In this document: in pieces, positions 18,186 through 27,749 of the stretch
Numbering within the stretch: the stretch's first letter is position 1
Layout: every line of letters starts with the position of its first letter
Origin: Rhodopseudomonas palustris JSC-3b
GTDB taxonomy: Bacteria; Pseudomonadota; Alphaproteobacteria; Rhizobiales; Xanthobacteraceae
DNA: 64,000 bases
Direction of reading: 5' to 3'
Assembly (NCBI GenBank): GCA_000504425.1
Contig: KI632513.1
Span: 2,174,386-2,238,385 of the forward strand
Translations under genes and position numbers: made by a program
Notes under the pieces: model-generated
Databases searched by the model: none
What the model was told of the DNA's origin: nothing
The model's input: the letters and a program-made list of their open reading frames with translations, nothing else

Positions 18186-18536
18186 GATGACAACCTTCCT
18201 GGTCGCTAATAACAGCCGGTCTTCTTGACCAGCGCCGGGAACTCTGCCTTCCAGGCTTTAAGAAGCCGTAAAAGAGCCAGTGGCAATTGGAACGGCCTCA
18301 AAAAAAGCGCGGCGCCGCCCGGGAACGGTTCGCGCGGCGCACGTCATCAGCCCTTGCAGTTGTGATCAAAGTCATTGCACGCGCGCCAGAGCTGATTAGT
18401 TGGGCGCAAAGATGCCGGTGCGCGTCACATCAACGCGTCAAGCCAGCCACGGTGGCTGGCAATGAAACAGAAGCACGCAAAACGAAATAGCGGCCGGTGG
18501 TGGCCGGCCGCTATCACTGCGCTCTGAGCCAATTGG
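18186..18536. other. Intergenic region between flgL and flagellin 2
   Basis: 351 bases without a gene. It contains the flgL terminator (18487-18514), an A7 run at 18300-18306 beside a GC-rich palindromic stretch, and TTAA-N7-TAAA at 18258-18272, a near-match to a CtrA site close to the flagellin-2 start. No sigma-54 motif was found here. Confidence 0.55.
18487..18514 (-). terminator. Terminator of the flgE-flgK-flgL operon
   Basis: Perfect 11-bp stem ATAGCGGCCGG (18487-18497) with CCGGCCGCTAT (18504-18514), loop TGGTGG. On the minus strand it is followed by TTCGTTTTGC. It is 22 bases beyond the flgL stop. Confidence 0.82.
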
Positions 18537-20144
18537 TTAAAGGAATTTAACCAAGCTCATCTGATAGAGCTGCGACGTGGTCTGATACGAGGCCTGCAAC
18601 GCGGTCTGCAGCGCCAGGATTTTGGTGGCGACCTCGTCGTTGTTGATGCCCTCGATCGAGTCGAGCAGCGTCTGCGAGATCGATTTGCTCTGCGTCTGCC
18701 GATCAGTGGTGGTCTTGATCGAGGCCTGCGCGCCGGCGAAGTCCGCCTGGATGTTCTGAATGGTCTGCGTGCCGGGGATTACCGCGAGATTCTGCGCCAG
18801 CCGCTGGTTGAGGCCCGCGATCTTGCCGCTGGCATTGATGTCGGTGATGTTGGTGGTCACCGCTGCAAACACCGCAACGTTCTGCAACAGCGTGCGCAGC
18901 GCCTGCTCGTTGGCACGGGCGCCATACTGCACGGTGATGTTGTCATCGATCTTGGCGACCGCCGAGCCGCGTGCGGTGTCGCCCGGCGAGGTTGGATTCT
19001 CGCCGGTGTACCAGATCACGGTATCAGCCGCGGTGCCCGACACCTGCGCTGTGGCGCCAGTGAATGGCGCGGTGCCGGCCACCCGCAATGGCGGCTGACT
19101 GAAGAAATCAGCGCCGGCCTGGATCGCCGACGCCGAAGCCAGCGCACCATTAGCGAGTTGCTTCACCGCTTCAGTAAGCGCCGCCTTCATGTTGGTAGCG
19201 GTTTTGACCGGATCGGGCGCCACCGGCGGCACCGCCAGCGGATCGCCCTGATCGATGGCGAATCCATTGACCGGCACTGGCGTCGCGGTCGAAGCGGTCA
19301 GCGTGATTGTTTCCCGCGAGCCATCGGGCAGATCGAAGGTGAACGACACGTTCTGGCCGTCGGTGGGATTGCCGCCCACCAGATCGATCGACATCGCCTT
19401 GGGATTGGGCGCTGCCGGCGGCACGGTCGGCGGCGTTTCGGTCGGCTGGGTGATCACCGCACCCGAGATGGTGGTGGCGATCGCGCTCAGCTTCAGGCCG
19501 AATGGCGAGGGACCGACCGGCGGCACGGCATAGGGATTGGCTGCAAAATCCTCGCCGATCTGCACAGCGGTCGCGCTTGCCGGCGTCGAGACGATCACCC
19601 GGCCCCAGTTCGGCGCGGCGCCGACATCGGCCTCACGGCGCTCATTGATCACTTGTTTCAGACCCGCGACCCCGGCGCCATCGCCATTGAGCAGCTTGTC
19701 GGCCGCAACCACCGGCGCGTTATCCGTCGAGCGCCCGCCGAACAGATAACGGTCGCCAGATTGCGAGTTCAGCATGTCAACGGCGTCGTAGAAATTCAGC
19801 ACCGCGGTTTTCTGGCCCGCGGTCTGGCCGGTGTTGTCGAGCGTGGAGCCGGCGCTGACCGCTGCGCCCTTCACCGTCGAGTTGATGGCGTTGAGCCGCT
19901 CCAGCGCCAGATTGGCGACATTGATGCGGGTGTTCACGTTCACCGCGGTGTCGGCATAGGACTGGTAGTTCGACAGCTGGGCACGAATGCCGATGGTCAG
20001 GCTGCGCCCGGCGCCAAGCTCGGCATAGGTCGTCGATTTACGGCCGGTGGCGAGCTGCTCAGTCAGCGTTTCAAGCTGGCTGCGCAGGTTGAGAATGCCA
20101 GAGCCAATATAGGAGGTCCGTCCACTGACGCCATCAATCGCCAT
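18537..20144 (-). CDS. flgL: Flagellar hook-filament junction protein FlgL
   Basis: FlgL (HAP3) joins the hook to the filament. At 535 residues it is longer than the enterobacterial form (about 317) because of a central insertion. Flagellin-like ends are visible: LRSQLETLTEQLATGRKSTT near the start and a heptad-like C-terminus with GINNDEVATKILALQTALQA and YQTTSQLYQMSLVKFL. The sequence NSQSGDRYLFGGRSTDNAP is diagnostic for FlgL. The central part (about 190-400) is Pro-rich and variable. It is last in the operon, seven bases after flgK. Confidence 0.9.
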   Translation of the reverse strand: MAIDGVSGRTSYIGSGILNLRSQLETLTEQLATGRKSTTYAELGAGRSLTIGIRAQLSNYQSYADTAVNVNTRINVANLALERLNAINSTVKGAAVSAGSTLDNTGQTAGQKTAVLNFYDAVDMLNSQSGDRYLFGGRSTDNAPVVAADKLLNGDGAGVAGLKQVINERREADVGAAPNWGRVIVSTPASATAVQIGEDFAANPYAVPPVGPSPFGLKLSAIATTISGAVITQPTETPPTVPPAAPNPKAMSIDLVGGNPTDGQNVSFTFDLPDGSRETITLTASTATPVPVNGFAIDQGDPLAVPPVAPDPVKTATNMKAALTEAVKQLANGALASASAIQAGADFFSQPPLRVAGTAPFTGATAQVSGTAADTVIWYTGENPTSPGDTARGSAVAKIDDNITVQYGARANEQALRTLLQNVAVFAAVTTNITDINASGKIAGLNQRLAQNLAVIPGTQTIQNIQADFAGAQASIKTTTDRQTQSKSISQTLLDSIEGINNDEVATKILALQTALQASYQTTSQLYQMSLVKFL

Positions 20145-20151
20145 GATCGCC

Positions 20152-22026
20152 TCAAATCGCCTGCATCAATACGCTGTACATTTCATTGATGGTGGACATC
20201 ACGCGCGCGTTGGCAGAATAGGCATTCTGCAACGCCAGCAAATGCGCCATCTCCTCGTCCATATTCACGCCCGAGGCGGCGTCGAACTTTTTCTGCAGCG
20301 TGTTCAGCACCACAGTCTGGCCATCCGAGACCTGCTTGGCGGTCTGGGCCTGCGCGCCCTGCTGGCTGGTGAACTGCTGCATGTAGCTGAGCAGCGAGCC
20401 CTTATAGGGCGCGTTGGTCGAACCGACGCCGGTTTTCGGCGAATAGTAGAACACCGACTTGTTGAGCTGCTGGCTCAGGAAATCAGCGCGGGTGCTGTCG
20501 CCGGACGGCGTGGTCGGCGAGGTGTTGTAAACCACCAGCCGCGACGGATCGGACACCAGCGAACTGTTCACGGTGAGACGCTGCGCAAGGCCGGTGATCT
20601 GCCAGCCGGTGGCGCTGATCGAGCCGGTATAGGCCGCACCATTGTCAGTGAACAGCGGCACCTCGACGCCATTGCCGGTCAGCGCGGTCTGGGTGGTGGT
20701 GACCGACGCGGCGCTGATGGTCGAGAAGCCGGCATTGTTCAGCACATTGATGCTGGTCGCCGAGCCGGTGAAGATCACGTTATACGGATTGAGCGCGGCA
20801 TTGAGCTGCGCAATCACCGTACCGGGTGTCGAGAAATCGATACCGACCACGGTGTCGTTGGGATCATTCGTGGTCGAATTCGGCAGCGGCAGCACCGAGA
20901 CATCGTCAACGCGCACGATCGAAATGTTGCGCTTTGTGCCGGTCATCGCATCGGTCACGGTGACGTGCATGACGTTGCCGTTCTTCAGATTCGATGCGTC
21001 GAGATTGAAGCCCGCCTGCGGCGCCGGCGCCGGGGTGATCACCGTGCCGGCCGTGGTCTTGTCGGATAGCGCCTTGGAGGTCGAGGCCGCCAGCTCGTCG
21101 AGCTGGTTCTGCGCCTCCACCATCAGCTTGTCGCGCACTTCCAGATAGGCAGCGATCTCGCCGGACTTGACCTGCGAGGTGATATCGATCGAGCCGCCGT
21201 TTGAGTACCCCACCTTCAGCGAGCCGAGCGTGAACAGGTTCTGCTGCGGGTCCCACAAGGTGCTGGGCGTCACCGTGCCCTGCGCATTGAAGGTCAGGGT
21301 CGCGGCCTCATTGCCGACCAGCTGCACGCCCGAGCCGGTGAACACCGTCGCCTGGTTCATGCCGTTGAAGGTGACGCGGATGTCCATCATCTGCGACAGC
21401 TGGGTGATGTAGCTGTCGCGCTGATCGAGCAGCGATGCGGTCGCGGAATCGGTCGAGGTGCCGCCGAGCGGATTGGTGCGCAGCTGATTGTTGATCTCGG
21501 CGATCTGCCGCAGCAAATTGTTGGCGGTGTTGACCGTGTCGGCAATGCCGGTTTCCGCGGCGCCGCGCAGCCCCTGGATGGCATTCGACATCGAATTGAG
21601 CTGGCCGGAAAAGGCCTGCGCAGCATTGATCACGCCGATCCGCGCCGACTGGCTGTCCGGCGAGGTGGCAAGCGCCTGCACCGCGCTGGTCAGCGCATTG
21701 AAGGTGTCTTCCAGCGTGCCGCTTGAGGCCGGATTGCCGTAGATGCCCTGCAATTGCTGCAGGAAGTCCGACTTCAGCGACGCATAGGAAGCGCCCGAGG
21801 TTTCCAGCCGCAGCTGCGCCTGGATGTACTCGTCGAGCTGGCGGTTGACGCCGGCAACGTTGACGCTGGAGCCCGTCGATCCGGTGTTGACGGTGACCTG
21901 ATCGGCGGTCTTGCGAATGTAGCCAGGCGTCTCCGCATTGGCGACGTTCGAAGACACCAGCGACATCGACGCCTGATTGGCGCGAAGCCCGGACATTGCG
22001 ATGGAGAGTGCGTCACCGAGACTCAT
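20152..22026 (-). CDS. flgK: Flagellar hook-associated protein FlgK
   Basis: FlgK (HAP1) is the first junction protein between hook and filament. The protein has 624 residues. The N-terminal rod/hook motif MSLGDALSIAMSGLRANQAS ... SSNVANAETPGYIRKTADQV is diagnostic, as is the C-terminus DEEMAHLLALQNAYSANARV. The middle carries NQLDELAASTSKALSDKTTA (the canonical LDxLA region). It sits between flgE and flgL; spacing of 37 and 7 bases indicates one operon from the sigma-54 promoter upstream of flgE. Confidence 0.95.
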   Translation of the reverse strand: MSLGDALSIAMSGLRANQASMSLVSSNVANAETPGYIRKTADQVTVNTGSTGSSVNVAGVNRQLDEYIQAQLRLETSGASYASLKSDFLQQLQGIYGNPASSGTLEDTFNALTSAVQALATSPDSQSARIGVINAAQAFSGQLNSMSNAIQGLRGAAETGIADTVNTANNLLRQIAEINNQLRTNPLGGTSTDSATASLLDQRDSYITQLSQMMDIRVTFNGMNQATVFTGSGVQLVGNEAATLTFNAQGTVTPSTLWDPQQNLFTLGSLKVGYSNGGSIDITSQVKSGEIAAYLEVRDKLMVEAQNQLDELAASTSKALSDKTTAGTVITPAPAPQAGFNLDASNLKNGNVMHVTVTDAMTGTKRNISIVRVDDVSVLPLPNSTTNDPNDTVVGIDFSTPGTVIAQLNAALNPYNVIFTGSATSINVLNNAGFSTISAASVTTTQTALTGNGVEVPLFTDNGAAYTGSISATGWQITGLAQRLTVNSSLVSDPSRLVVYNTSPTTPSGDSTRADFLSQQLNKSVFYYSPKTGVGSTNAPYKGSLLSYMQQFTSQQGAQAQTAKQVSDGQTVVLNTLQKKFDAASGVNMDEEMAHLLALQNAYSANARVMSTINEMYSVLMQAI

Positions 22027-22063
22027 GACTAGCTACCTTCAACAGTGACTGCAGCGTGGCGGC

Positions 22064-23869
22064 TTACCGCATCACATTCAGCAGATCCTGAACCATGGTA
22101 TTGGCGGTGGTGATCACCTTGGTGTTCGCCGAATAGGCCTGCTGCGTGACGATCAGCTTGGTGAACTCATCGGCAATGTCAGTGTTGGACGCTTCCAGCG
22201 ACGCGCCAGAAATGCTGCCGCCCTTGCCGAACAGCGCCGGGCCGGATTCATTGGTGACCTCGAAGGCGCCGCCATCGACACGCTTCAGGAAGTTGGCACC
22301 GTTGAAAGTGGCGACGCTGACCTCGGCGAGATCGATGTTACGGCCGTTGGAATAGGAGCCGACCACCCGGCCCTGATTGCTGACCGAGACGCTGACCAGC
22401 TGACCGGCGGCATAGCCGTCCTGCTCGAGCTGATTGACCTGTGCGTTGCCGTTGGTGTCGGCGAACTGGGTGAGGCCGCCGGTACCAAACGACATCGACA
22501 CATCGCCGAGCGTGACGCCGCTGACGGTGAGATTGGTCAAGGTGATCTGGCCGATCACCGGGTTCATCTCGCCCGATGAATTGAAGGTGAAATTGGTGCC
22601 GACATTGGTCCAGGCCACCTGGCTGCCGGTGGCGTTGGGGTTGGTCTGATAGAACAGGTTCCAGACATCGGAATGGCCAGTGCCGAGCGAGGCCGAGTCC
22701 ATCTTGGCCCAGCGGAACTGAACGTTCACCGGCGCACCGTTGCCGTCGTAAGCGGTGGTGGCGCCGCCGGAGATCGACTCGTCCAGGAAGGTCTTGACGT
22801 CGTTGCCGACCACGGTGCCGGTGCCGACCGTGCCGCCGCCGGTGCGCTTGACGGTCACCGGGCTGGTGAGGCCGAGCGCGGCAAAGCCGGAACTGGTCGA
22901 GGTGATCGACAGATCATTGGTAGTGCCGGTGTGCAGCACCACGGCGCCCCCCGTCACAGTCGAGAGATTGTTGGGGGGGGGATTACCGTTCAACGCATCG
23001 ATCTTGCTGAGCAGCGTGTCAAGCGAGCTGTCGACCGGGATATGGGTGGCGTCGTTGGTGCCGCCGGAGGCGGTGACGGTCAGCGTGGTGCCGTTGACGA
23101 CAATGGTGTCGCCGACCGCGAAGTTCACCGTCAGCGAGTCCGAGCCCGCCGCACCACTCATCAGCGTCGCGCCGGTCATCGGCACGCCGAGCTTGTTGTT
23201 GGTTTGCAGGCCGGTCTTGGTGTTGTCGCCGAATGGCGGCGGCTGGGTGCCGACGATCTGCGGGTTGGTGCCGAAATCGGCCGGCCGCAACAGTTCCGAG
23301 CCCGGCACCGACTTGTCATGCTTGACGGTCAGCGGGTAGCTGGCGAGGTTGGCGCGGTAGCTGATCTTGGTGGTCTTCTGCGAGGGCAGAAAGTCGTTCT
23401 GGAATTTCAGAATTTCCGGAGTGCCGCCCGACGGGTTGCCGGTGGTCCGATCGATCGGCACGCCTTGCAGATAATAGCCGGCGCCGTTGACCAGATAGCC
23501 GTTCTTGTCGAGCGCGAAGTCGCCGCGCCGCGTGTAATTATTGACGCCGGCGAAGATCGGGTTGTTGTCCGAGAACGAGCCGGGCTTCTGCACCGTGAAG
23601 AAGCCGTCGCCATTGATCGCCATATAGGTCGACACCGCCGCCGACTGCACCGAGCCCTGCAGGGTGTTGGTGGAGCGCGACTTGGCAGTCACCGAACCGG
23701 CCAGCTGGGTGTCGTTGCCGGACGGCGGGATCAGGTCGAGGAACGAAGTGTCGATGCGCTTGAACGCGGTGGTCTGCGAATTGGCGATGTTGCCGGAGAT
23801 GTTTTCCAGCGCGTAGGAATTCGCTCTAAGGCCCGCGACCGAGGTGGTGAGAGCGCCGAAGATACCCAT
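22064..23869 (-). CDS. flgE: Flagellar hook protein FlgE
   Basis: FlgE polymerises into the hook. The protein is 601 residues from ATG at 23867-23869: MGIFGALTTSVAGLRANSYA ... ISGNIANSQTTAFKR is the hook/rod N-terminal motif, and the C-terminus (TNTDIADEFTKLIVTQQAYS ... MVQDLLNVMR) is the hook C-terminal domain. A longer frame to 23974 is rejected because GGAG precedes 23869 and the family begins there. It is longer than enterobacterial FlgE (about 400) because of a central module (VNGTTLTVTASGG ... NDLSITSTSSGFAALGL) resembling those in the flagellins. A nine-C run encodes Pro297-299. Confidence 0.94.
   Translation of the reverse strand: MGIFGALTTSVAGLRANSYALENISGNIANSQTTAFKRIDTSFLDLIPPSGNDTQLAGSVTAKSRSTNTLQGSVQSAAVSTYMAINGDGFFTVQKPGSFSDNNPIFAGVNNYTRRGDFALDKNGYLVNGAGYYLQGVPIDRTTGNPSGGTPEILKFQNDFLPSQKTTKISYRANLASYPLTVKHDKSVPGSELLRPADFGTNPQIVGTQPPPFGDNTKTGLQTNNKLGVPMTGATLMSGAAGSDSLTVNFAVGDTIVVNGTTLTVTASGGTNDATHIPVDSSLDTLLSKIDALNGNPPPNNLSTVTGGAVVLHTGTTNDLSITSTSSGFAALGLTSPVTVKRTGGGTVGTGTVVGNDVKTFLDESISGGATTAYDGNGAPVNVQFRWAKMDSASLGTGHSDVWNLFYQTNPNATGSQVAWTNVGTNFTFNSSGEMNPVIGQITLTNLTVSGVTLGDVSMSFGTGGLTQFADTNGNAQVNQLEQDGYAAGQLVSVSVSNQGRVVGSYSNGRNIDLAEVSVATFNGANFLKRVDGGAFEVTNESGPALFGKGGSISGASLEASNTDIADEFTKLIVTQQAYSANTKVITTANTMVQDLLNVMR
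22973..22981. repeat. Homopolymer tract (9 C on the coding strand) inside flgE
   Basis: Nine consecutive G on the plus strand encode three prolines in flgE. One-base slippage would shift the frame about halfway through the hook protein. Confidence 0.85.
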
Positions 23870-24200
23870 TACATCGTCTCCAACTTCGTTCCCGGGCGGC
23901 CCGCCGGTTCCAGACGCATAGGTGGCCGCATCGGACCTTCCCCTCGCAAGGCCCGTGCCAACAGCACTTTTCAAACGAAATCAGAGACTTAGATATTCGC
24001 AACCGCCCCTCACCCAGGGGATTCTTGCCGCTCGCGGGTAAGAATTGCCGGGGCGATGCGGCGCGGGTTGCCGGGCCAGCGCCCGGCCGCACGCCAGCTC
24101 GCGCCGATGTGATCGCCCTCGCCCTGGTATTTTGACTGAGATCAGACCATTGCGCCGCAAACCGTGAGATCAGGCAGCACGTCGAGCCGGAGCGGAATGA
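23870..24200. other. Intergenic region flgE / hypothetical gene
   Basis: 331 bases. Beyond the sigma-54 promoter and the flgE leader, the part nearest 24200 must hold the start signals of the small gene at 24201. No further structure was recognised. Confidence 0.5.
23946..23960 (-). promoter_or_regulatory. Sigma-54 promoter of flgE-flgK-flgL
   Basis: On the minus strand TGGCACG (23960-23954), GGCC, TTGC (23949-23946): a perfect -24/-12 match with correct spacing. Transcription would start near 23934, about 65 bases before flgE. It fits a Caulobacter-like class III hook operon activated by FlbD/FliX. Confidence 0.82.
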
Positions 24201-24488
24201 ATGAGCGAGTTCGAGATCGCACAACACGTCCTCAACACCCTGCGCCAGGCGGAATCTGCCGAGCCGCAGGCGGCGGTGCCTCTCCTGAAAAAGCTGATCG
24301 GTCTGGTCAATGGCGACGGCAGCGAGCAGCCGTTCGAGATCGAAGAGGCGCGTTCAACGGCTTTCATGGCGATTTGCGAATACGCCAAGGCGCTGCATCG
24401 CGGCCAGCCGGCCGATGAGCTGTGGCCGGAAGCGATCCACGCCACCAAGAAATGGCAATCACTTGCAGGTTCGCCGGCCCTCGCCTGA
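24201..24488 (+). CDS. Small helical protein of unknown function
   Basis: 95 residues, MSEFEIAQHVLNTLRQAESA at the start, predicted all-helical and slightly acidic, with no signal peptide or membrane segment and no family I recognise. GGAGCGG lies upstream of the ATG. It stands alone, between the hook operon and the aerotaxis-like pair, and could be a motility accessory gene or unrelated. Codon use agrees with neighbours, which supports it being real. Confidence 0.6.
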   Translation: MSEFEIAQHVLNTLRQAESAEPQAAVPLLKKLIGLVNGDGSEQPFEIEEARSTAFMAICEYAKALHRGQPADELWPEAIHATKKWQSLAGSPALA

Positions 24489-25020
24489 ACCCCACCTGCT
24501 CTGTACCTTCCTGACTAGCTCCCCGATCATTTCCCGCCTTTAAGTCCAGCGCCGCCCGAGTGGCGCTGAGAATGATTGGCGCCTCATACGATGCCGCCGG
24601 CAACGCCGCCGCATCCTGGCTCGCTCCGCGCCAACGCACGCTGACAGCCGCATCAGCCCAGCCGCCCTTCTCCCAACCATCCCTTTCAGCCCTGCCAGAC
24701 TGGCGCGGCTTACAGGCGGGCCTTGCAAGCGGGTCTTGCAAGCGGGTCTTGAAGGTTCGCCTTGTGAACGCTCCTTGACCGCGCTTTGCAGCACGACGGC
24801 TGCACGCCAATCTTGCCGTCGCCGCCTCACGCTCAGTCCACGGCAACTAATTCCCCTCGGAGTTCTACGAGGAAATTTCAACTAATCACACGATCAGCAT
24901 CCACCTTGATCGCGAAGCGTGCTGTTCGCCTGACAGAACAGATGCCAAACGACTAATTAGTTCATCGATTTTTCAGGGAGGCCGCTTAGCGTTGCGCGAA
25001 TCTACCCCGAAGGATCGACC
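24489..25020. other. Gene-free stretch before the PAS gene
   Basis: 532 bases. Short open frames on both strands lack ribosome sites and recognisable products. A 13-bp direct repeat (CTTGCAAGCGGGT twice, then a partial copy) lies at 24722-24755. The promoter of the PAS-chemoreceptor pair should lie in the AT-richer last 150 bases. Confidence 0.5.
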
Positions 25021-25539
25021 ATGCAGCAGCCCTCGCTCACCGGCATCGAAAGGAAGCTTGCGGAAAACGAGATCATCGTCAGCAAGACCGACCTGAAGGG
25101 TCGCATCACCTACTGCAACGATGTTTTCAAGCTGATCTCCGGCTACAGCGAGCCCGAGCTGATCGGCAAGCCGCACAATATCATTCGGCACTCGGACATG
25201 CCGCGCAGCGTGTTCAAGCTGCTGTGGGACACCATCGCCGGTGGCAATGAGATTTTTGCCTACGTCAAGAACCGCACCAGGAACGGCGATTACTACTGGG
25301 TGCTGGCGCACGTCACCCCCGACTTTGACGAAGCCGGCAAGATCACCGGCTACAACTCGTTCCGGCGCTCCGTCACGCCGAAGGCCATCAAGGCGATCGA
25401 GCCGATCTATGCCGGCCTGCTCAAGGAAGAAGCCCGGCACGCCGACCGCAAGGCCGGGCTGAAAGCCGCCACCGAGCAATTGCAGCAACTTCTGGCATCC
25501 AAAGGCGTGACCTATGATCAATTCGTCCTCGGTCTCTAA
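25021..25539 (+). CDS. Aer-type PAS sensor protein
   Basis: Single PAS-domain protein of 172 residues. Residues about 20-125 match the FAD-binding PAS of aerotaxis receptors: [20 protein letters not shown], then [20 protein letters not shown], the most typical Aer-PAS motif, then [20 protein letters not shown]. It has no HAMP, membrane or signalling domain of its own. GAAGGATCGACC before the ATG is a good ribosome site. It overlaps the next gene, a chemoreceptor without PAS, by 26 bases, so the two probably work as a split receptor, as CetB/CetA do in Campylobacter. Confidence 0.9.
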   Translation: MQQPSLTGIERKLAENEIIVSKTDLKGRITYCNDVFKLISGYSEPELIGKPHNIIRHSDMPRSVFKLLWDTIAGGNEIFAYVKNRTRNGDYYWVLAHVTPDFDEAGKITGYNSFRRSVTPKAIKAIEPIYAGLLKEEARHADRKAGLKAATEQLQQLLASKGVTYDQFVLGL

Positions 25540-27193
25540 AGCGCTGACCGTATCGGTGCTGGCGACCGGTTTCTCGATCGCAGCCGCCGGATGGAATGCC
25601 GCGCAGAACGCGCAGATCGCGGCCTCGCTCGCCGGCTGCGGCGCCTTGATGTCGGCGGTGTGCGCCTGGTGGCTATTGCGCGCCACCAAGAGCATCAACA
25701 AGGCCATGGCCGCGCTGGAGCAAGCGGCGAGCGGCAATCTGAAGGCGCGTATCATCGGCATCCGCGGCCATGGCAGCGTCGGCAAGATGCTGGAGAACAT
25801 CAACCGCGTGCTCGACCAGGTCGAAGGCTTCGCCAAGGAAACCGAAGCGGCGATGAAAGCCGCAGCATCCGGGCGTTTTTACCGAAAGATCATGCCGCGC
25901 GGCTTCCGCGGCGATTTCGTGCGCTTCGCCAATGAAGTGAACAGCACGCTCACGCAGATGGAAGAGAATGTGCGCCGGCTGGCGGCATTCGAGGCGCGCA
26001 TGCTGCGCGAGGCGGTGACCGTCACCATGACCGTCAACGAAGGCGCGATCGCCAACACCCGCATCGTCGGCGGCATCCGCAGCGCGCGCAGCGAGTCACA
26101 AGGCATGGCGGCCGCGACCGAGCAGATGGTCGCCGGTTTCCGCACCATCAGCGCCAGCGGCAACGAGGCGGCCCGGCTCTCTGAAAACGCCAAGAGCATC
26201 AGCGAGGACGCGCGGCGCATCGTCGGCGAGGCGATGGCCGAGTTTGGCCAGATCGAAGCGTCGGTTGCCGATGCCGCCGAACGCGTCACCGGCCTCGCGG
26301 CCTCCTCGGAAGCGATCGGCGAAATCCTGGAATCGATCGAGCGCATTGCCGCGCAAACCAACCTGCTGGCGCTGAACGCCACGATCGAAGCCGCGCGCGC
26401 CGGCGAGGCCGGGCGCGGCTTCGCGGTGGTGGCGCAGGAGGTCAAGCAATTGTCGCAGCAGACCGCGGCAGCCGCCACCGACATCAATCAGCGCGTCACC
26501 ACGCTGCGCCAGGAGATGGCCGGCATCGTCGACACCATGACCCACGGCACCCGGTCGATCGCCAAGGGCCGCAAGGCGATGGAGACCATGGGCGAGCGGA
26601 TCGGCGACGTCACCACCCAGGTATCCAACACCACGGTTAGAATCGAGGAAATCTCGCACGTGCTGTCGGAGCAATCGACCGCGGCCAATCAGATTTCCGA
26701 AGGCGTTCAGAACATCGCCGAACGCGCCGACAGCAATGCCAGCGCGGTCCATGAAAGCTCCAAGGCGCTACATGGCGTCGAAGAGGAAATGGGATCGCTG
26801 CTCAAACTGCTGTCCGAGCGCGACATCCCCGACAAGGTGCTTCTGCTGGCCAAGTCGGACCATGTGCTGTGGAAGAAGCGGCTGCTCGACATGGTGGCCG
26901 GCGATCTCAAACTATCAACCGACGAATTGTCGAACGACACCACCTGCCGGCTCGGTAAGTGGTACCACGGACCGGACGTCGAGCATCTGCGTCATCTGCC
27001 GGAATTCCAGGCGCTGGCGGCGCCGCACCATGCCGTGCACCAGAACGGCATCGAGGCGGTGCACTGCTTCAACCAGGGCCGTTACGACGAAGCGCTCAAA
27101 TACATCGAACGCGTTGACGATGCCTCGCGGCAGGTTCTGGAATGCCTTGATCTGCTGATCGCCGCGCAGCAGCGGCAGAAGAAAGCCGCCTGA
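25514..27193 (+). CDS. Chemoreceptor with CZB domain, partner of the PAS protein
   Basis: 559 residues. Two hydrophobic segments near the N-terminus (about 8-22 and 33-54) form a membrane hairpin with almost no periplasmic loop. HAMP-like text ([20 protein letters not shown]) follows, then a coiled coil with the signalling tip [20 protein letters not shown], then a CZB domain in the last 114 residues with candidate zinc ligands His450, Cys478 ([10 protein letters not shown]), His505 and His509. The lack of a periplasmic sensor and the overlap with the PAS gene argue that the PAS protein provides the input, i.e. redox or energy taxis. A GC-rich hairpin follows the stop. Confidence 0.92.
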   Translation: MINSSSVSKALTVSVLATGFSIAAAGWNAAQNAQIAASLAGCGALMSAVCAWWLLRATKSINKAMAALEQAASGNLKARIIGIRGHGSVGKMLENINRVLDQVEGFAKETEAAMKAAASGRFYRKIMPRGFRGDFVRFANEVNSTLTQMEENVRRLAAFEARMLREAVTVTMTVNEGAIANTRIVGGIRSARSESQGMAAATEQMVAGFRTISASGNEAARLSENAKSISEDARRIVGEAMAEFGQIEASVADAAERVTGLAASSEAIGEILESIERIAAQTNLLALNATIEAARAGEAGRGFAVVAQEVKQLSQQTAAAATDINQRVTTLRQEMAGIVDTMTHGTRSIAKGRKAMETMGERIGDVTTQVSNTTVRIEEISHVLSEQSTAANQISEGVQNIAERADSNASAVHESSKALHGVEEEMGSLLKLLSERDIPDKVLLLAKSDHVLWKKRLLDMVAGDLKLSTDELSNDTTCRLGKWYHGPDVEHLRHLPEFQALAAPHHAVHQNGIEAVHCFNQGRYDEALKYIERVDDASRQVLECLDLLIAAQQRQKKAA

Positions 27194-27218
27194 CCACCAC
27201 GAGCGGTTAGCAGCGCTT

Positions 27219-27238
27219 CCCTCCCCTTGTGGGGAGGG
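27219..27238. terminator. Hairpin between convergent chemoreceptor and msrB genes
   Basis: Perfect 8-bp stem CCCTCCCC (27219-27226) with GGGGAGGG (27231-27238), loop TTGT. There is no U-tract, so it is only terminator-like. The same motif type recurs in the repeat island at 50.6-51.1 kb. Confidence 0.45.
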
Positions 27239-27251
27239 ACAATTGCGCGGG

Positions 27252-27749
27252 TCAGGTGGCGTTCGGCGATGCGGGCTGGAAGGTGAGCGCAAAGCCATCG
27301 ATGCAATAGCGCAGCCCGGTCGGCTTCGGACCATCGTCAAACACATGCCCGAGATGACCGCCGCAGCGCCGGCAGTGCACTTCAGTGCGCACCATGCCGA
27401 GCGTCGAGTCGCGCCGCTCGCCAATGGCGTTCGGGAGCGGCTGCCAGAAACTCGGCCAGCCGGTGCCGCTGTCATATTTGGTGTCGGACGCAAACAGCGG
27501 CAGCTCGCAGCCCGCGCACGCAAAGGTGCCCTTGCGTTTCTCTTTCAGTAGCGGGCTGGAGAACGGCCGCTCAGTGCCCTCCTCGCGCAAGATATAATAC
27601 TGCATCGGGGTCAGTTGCTGCCGCCATTGTTCCGGGGTCTTCTCGATCTCGAAGCGCTCGCCGGCACGCGCCGCATCGCCGCGCAGCCAGGGCAGCCCAA
27701 GCAGCGCAGCCATCGATCCGGTGGCGGCGAGCAGAGTGCGGCGGTTCAT
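27252..27749 (-). CDS. msrB: Peptide-methionine (R)-S-oxide reductase MsrB, exported
   Basis: Reduces methionine-R-sulfoxide in oxidised proteins. 165 residues. The N-terminus [20 protein letters not shown] carries a twin-arginine-like leader, suggesting export to the periplasm. Structural zinc motifs CAGC and CRRC are present, [12 protein letters not shown] is diagnostic, and RYCIDGFAL contains the catalytic Cys. [13 protein letters not shown]-type text ([15 protein letters not shown]) confirms the family. It is monocistronic, divergent from nothing close, and convergent with the chemoreceptor gene. Confidence 0.95.
   Translation of the reverse strand: MNRRTLLAATGSMAALLGLPWLRGDAARAGERFEIEKTPEQWRQQLTPMQYYILREEGTERPFSSPLLKEKRKGTFACAGCELPLFASDTKYDSGTGWPSFWQPLPNAIGERRDSTLGMVRTEVHCRRCGGHLGHVFDDGPKPTGLRYCIDGFALTFQPASPNAT

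Noticed and set aside
15972-18209. 745-codon open frame antisense to flagellin 2
   Set aside because: Mirror of a flagellin with strong family identity; composition (Arg, Gly, Val, His) is that of GC-rich antisense frames.
23870-23974. Longer flgE start at 23974
   Set aside because: The added 35 residues precede the universal hook N-terminus, and they overlap the sigma-54 promoter.
24540-24881. Possible minus-strand gene in the gap before the PAS gene
   Set aside because: Arg/Ala-rich, spans a direct repeat, and lacks a ribosome site.
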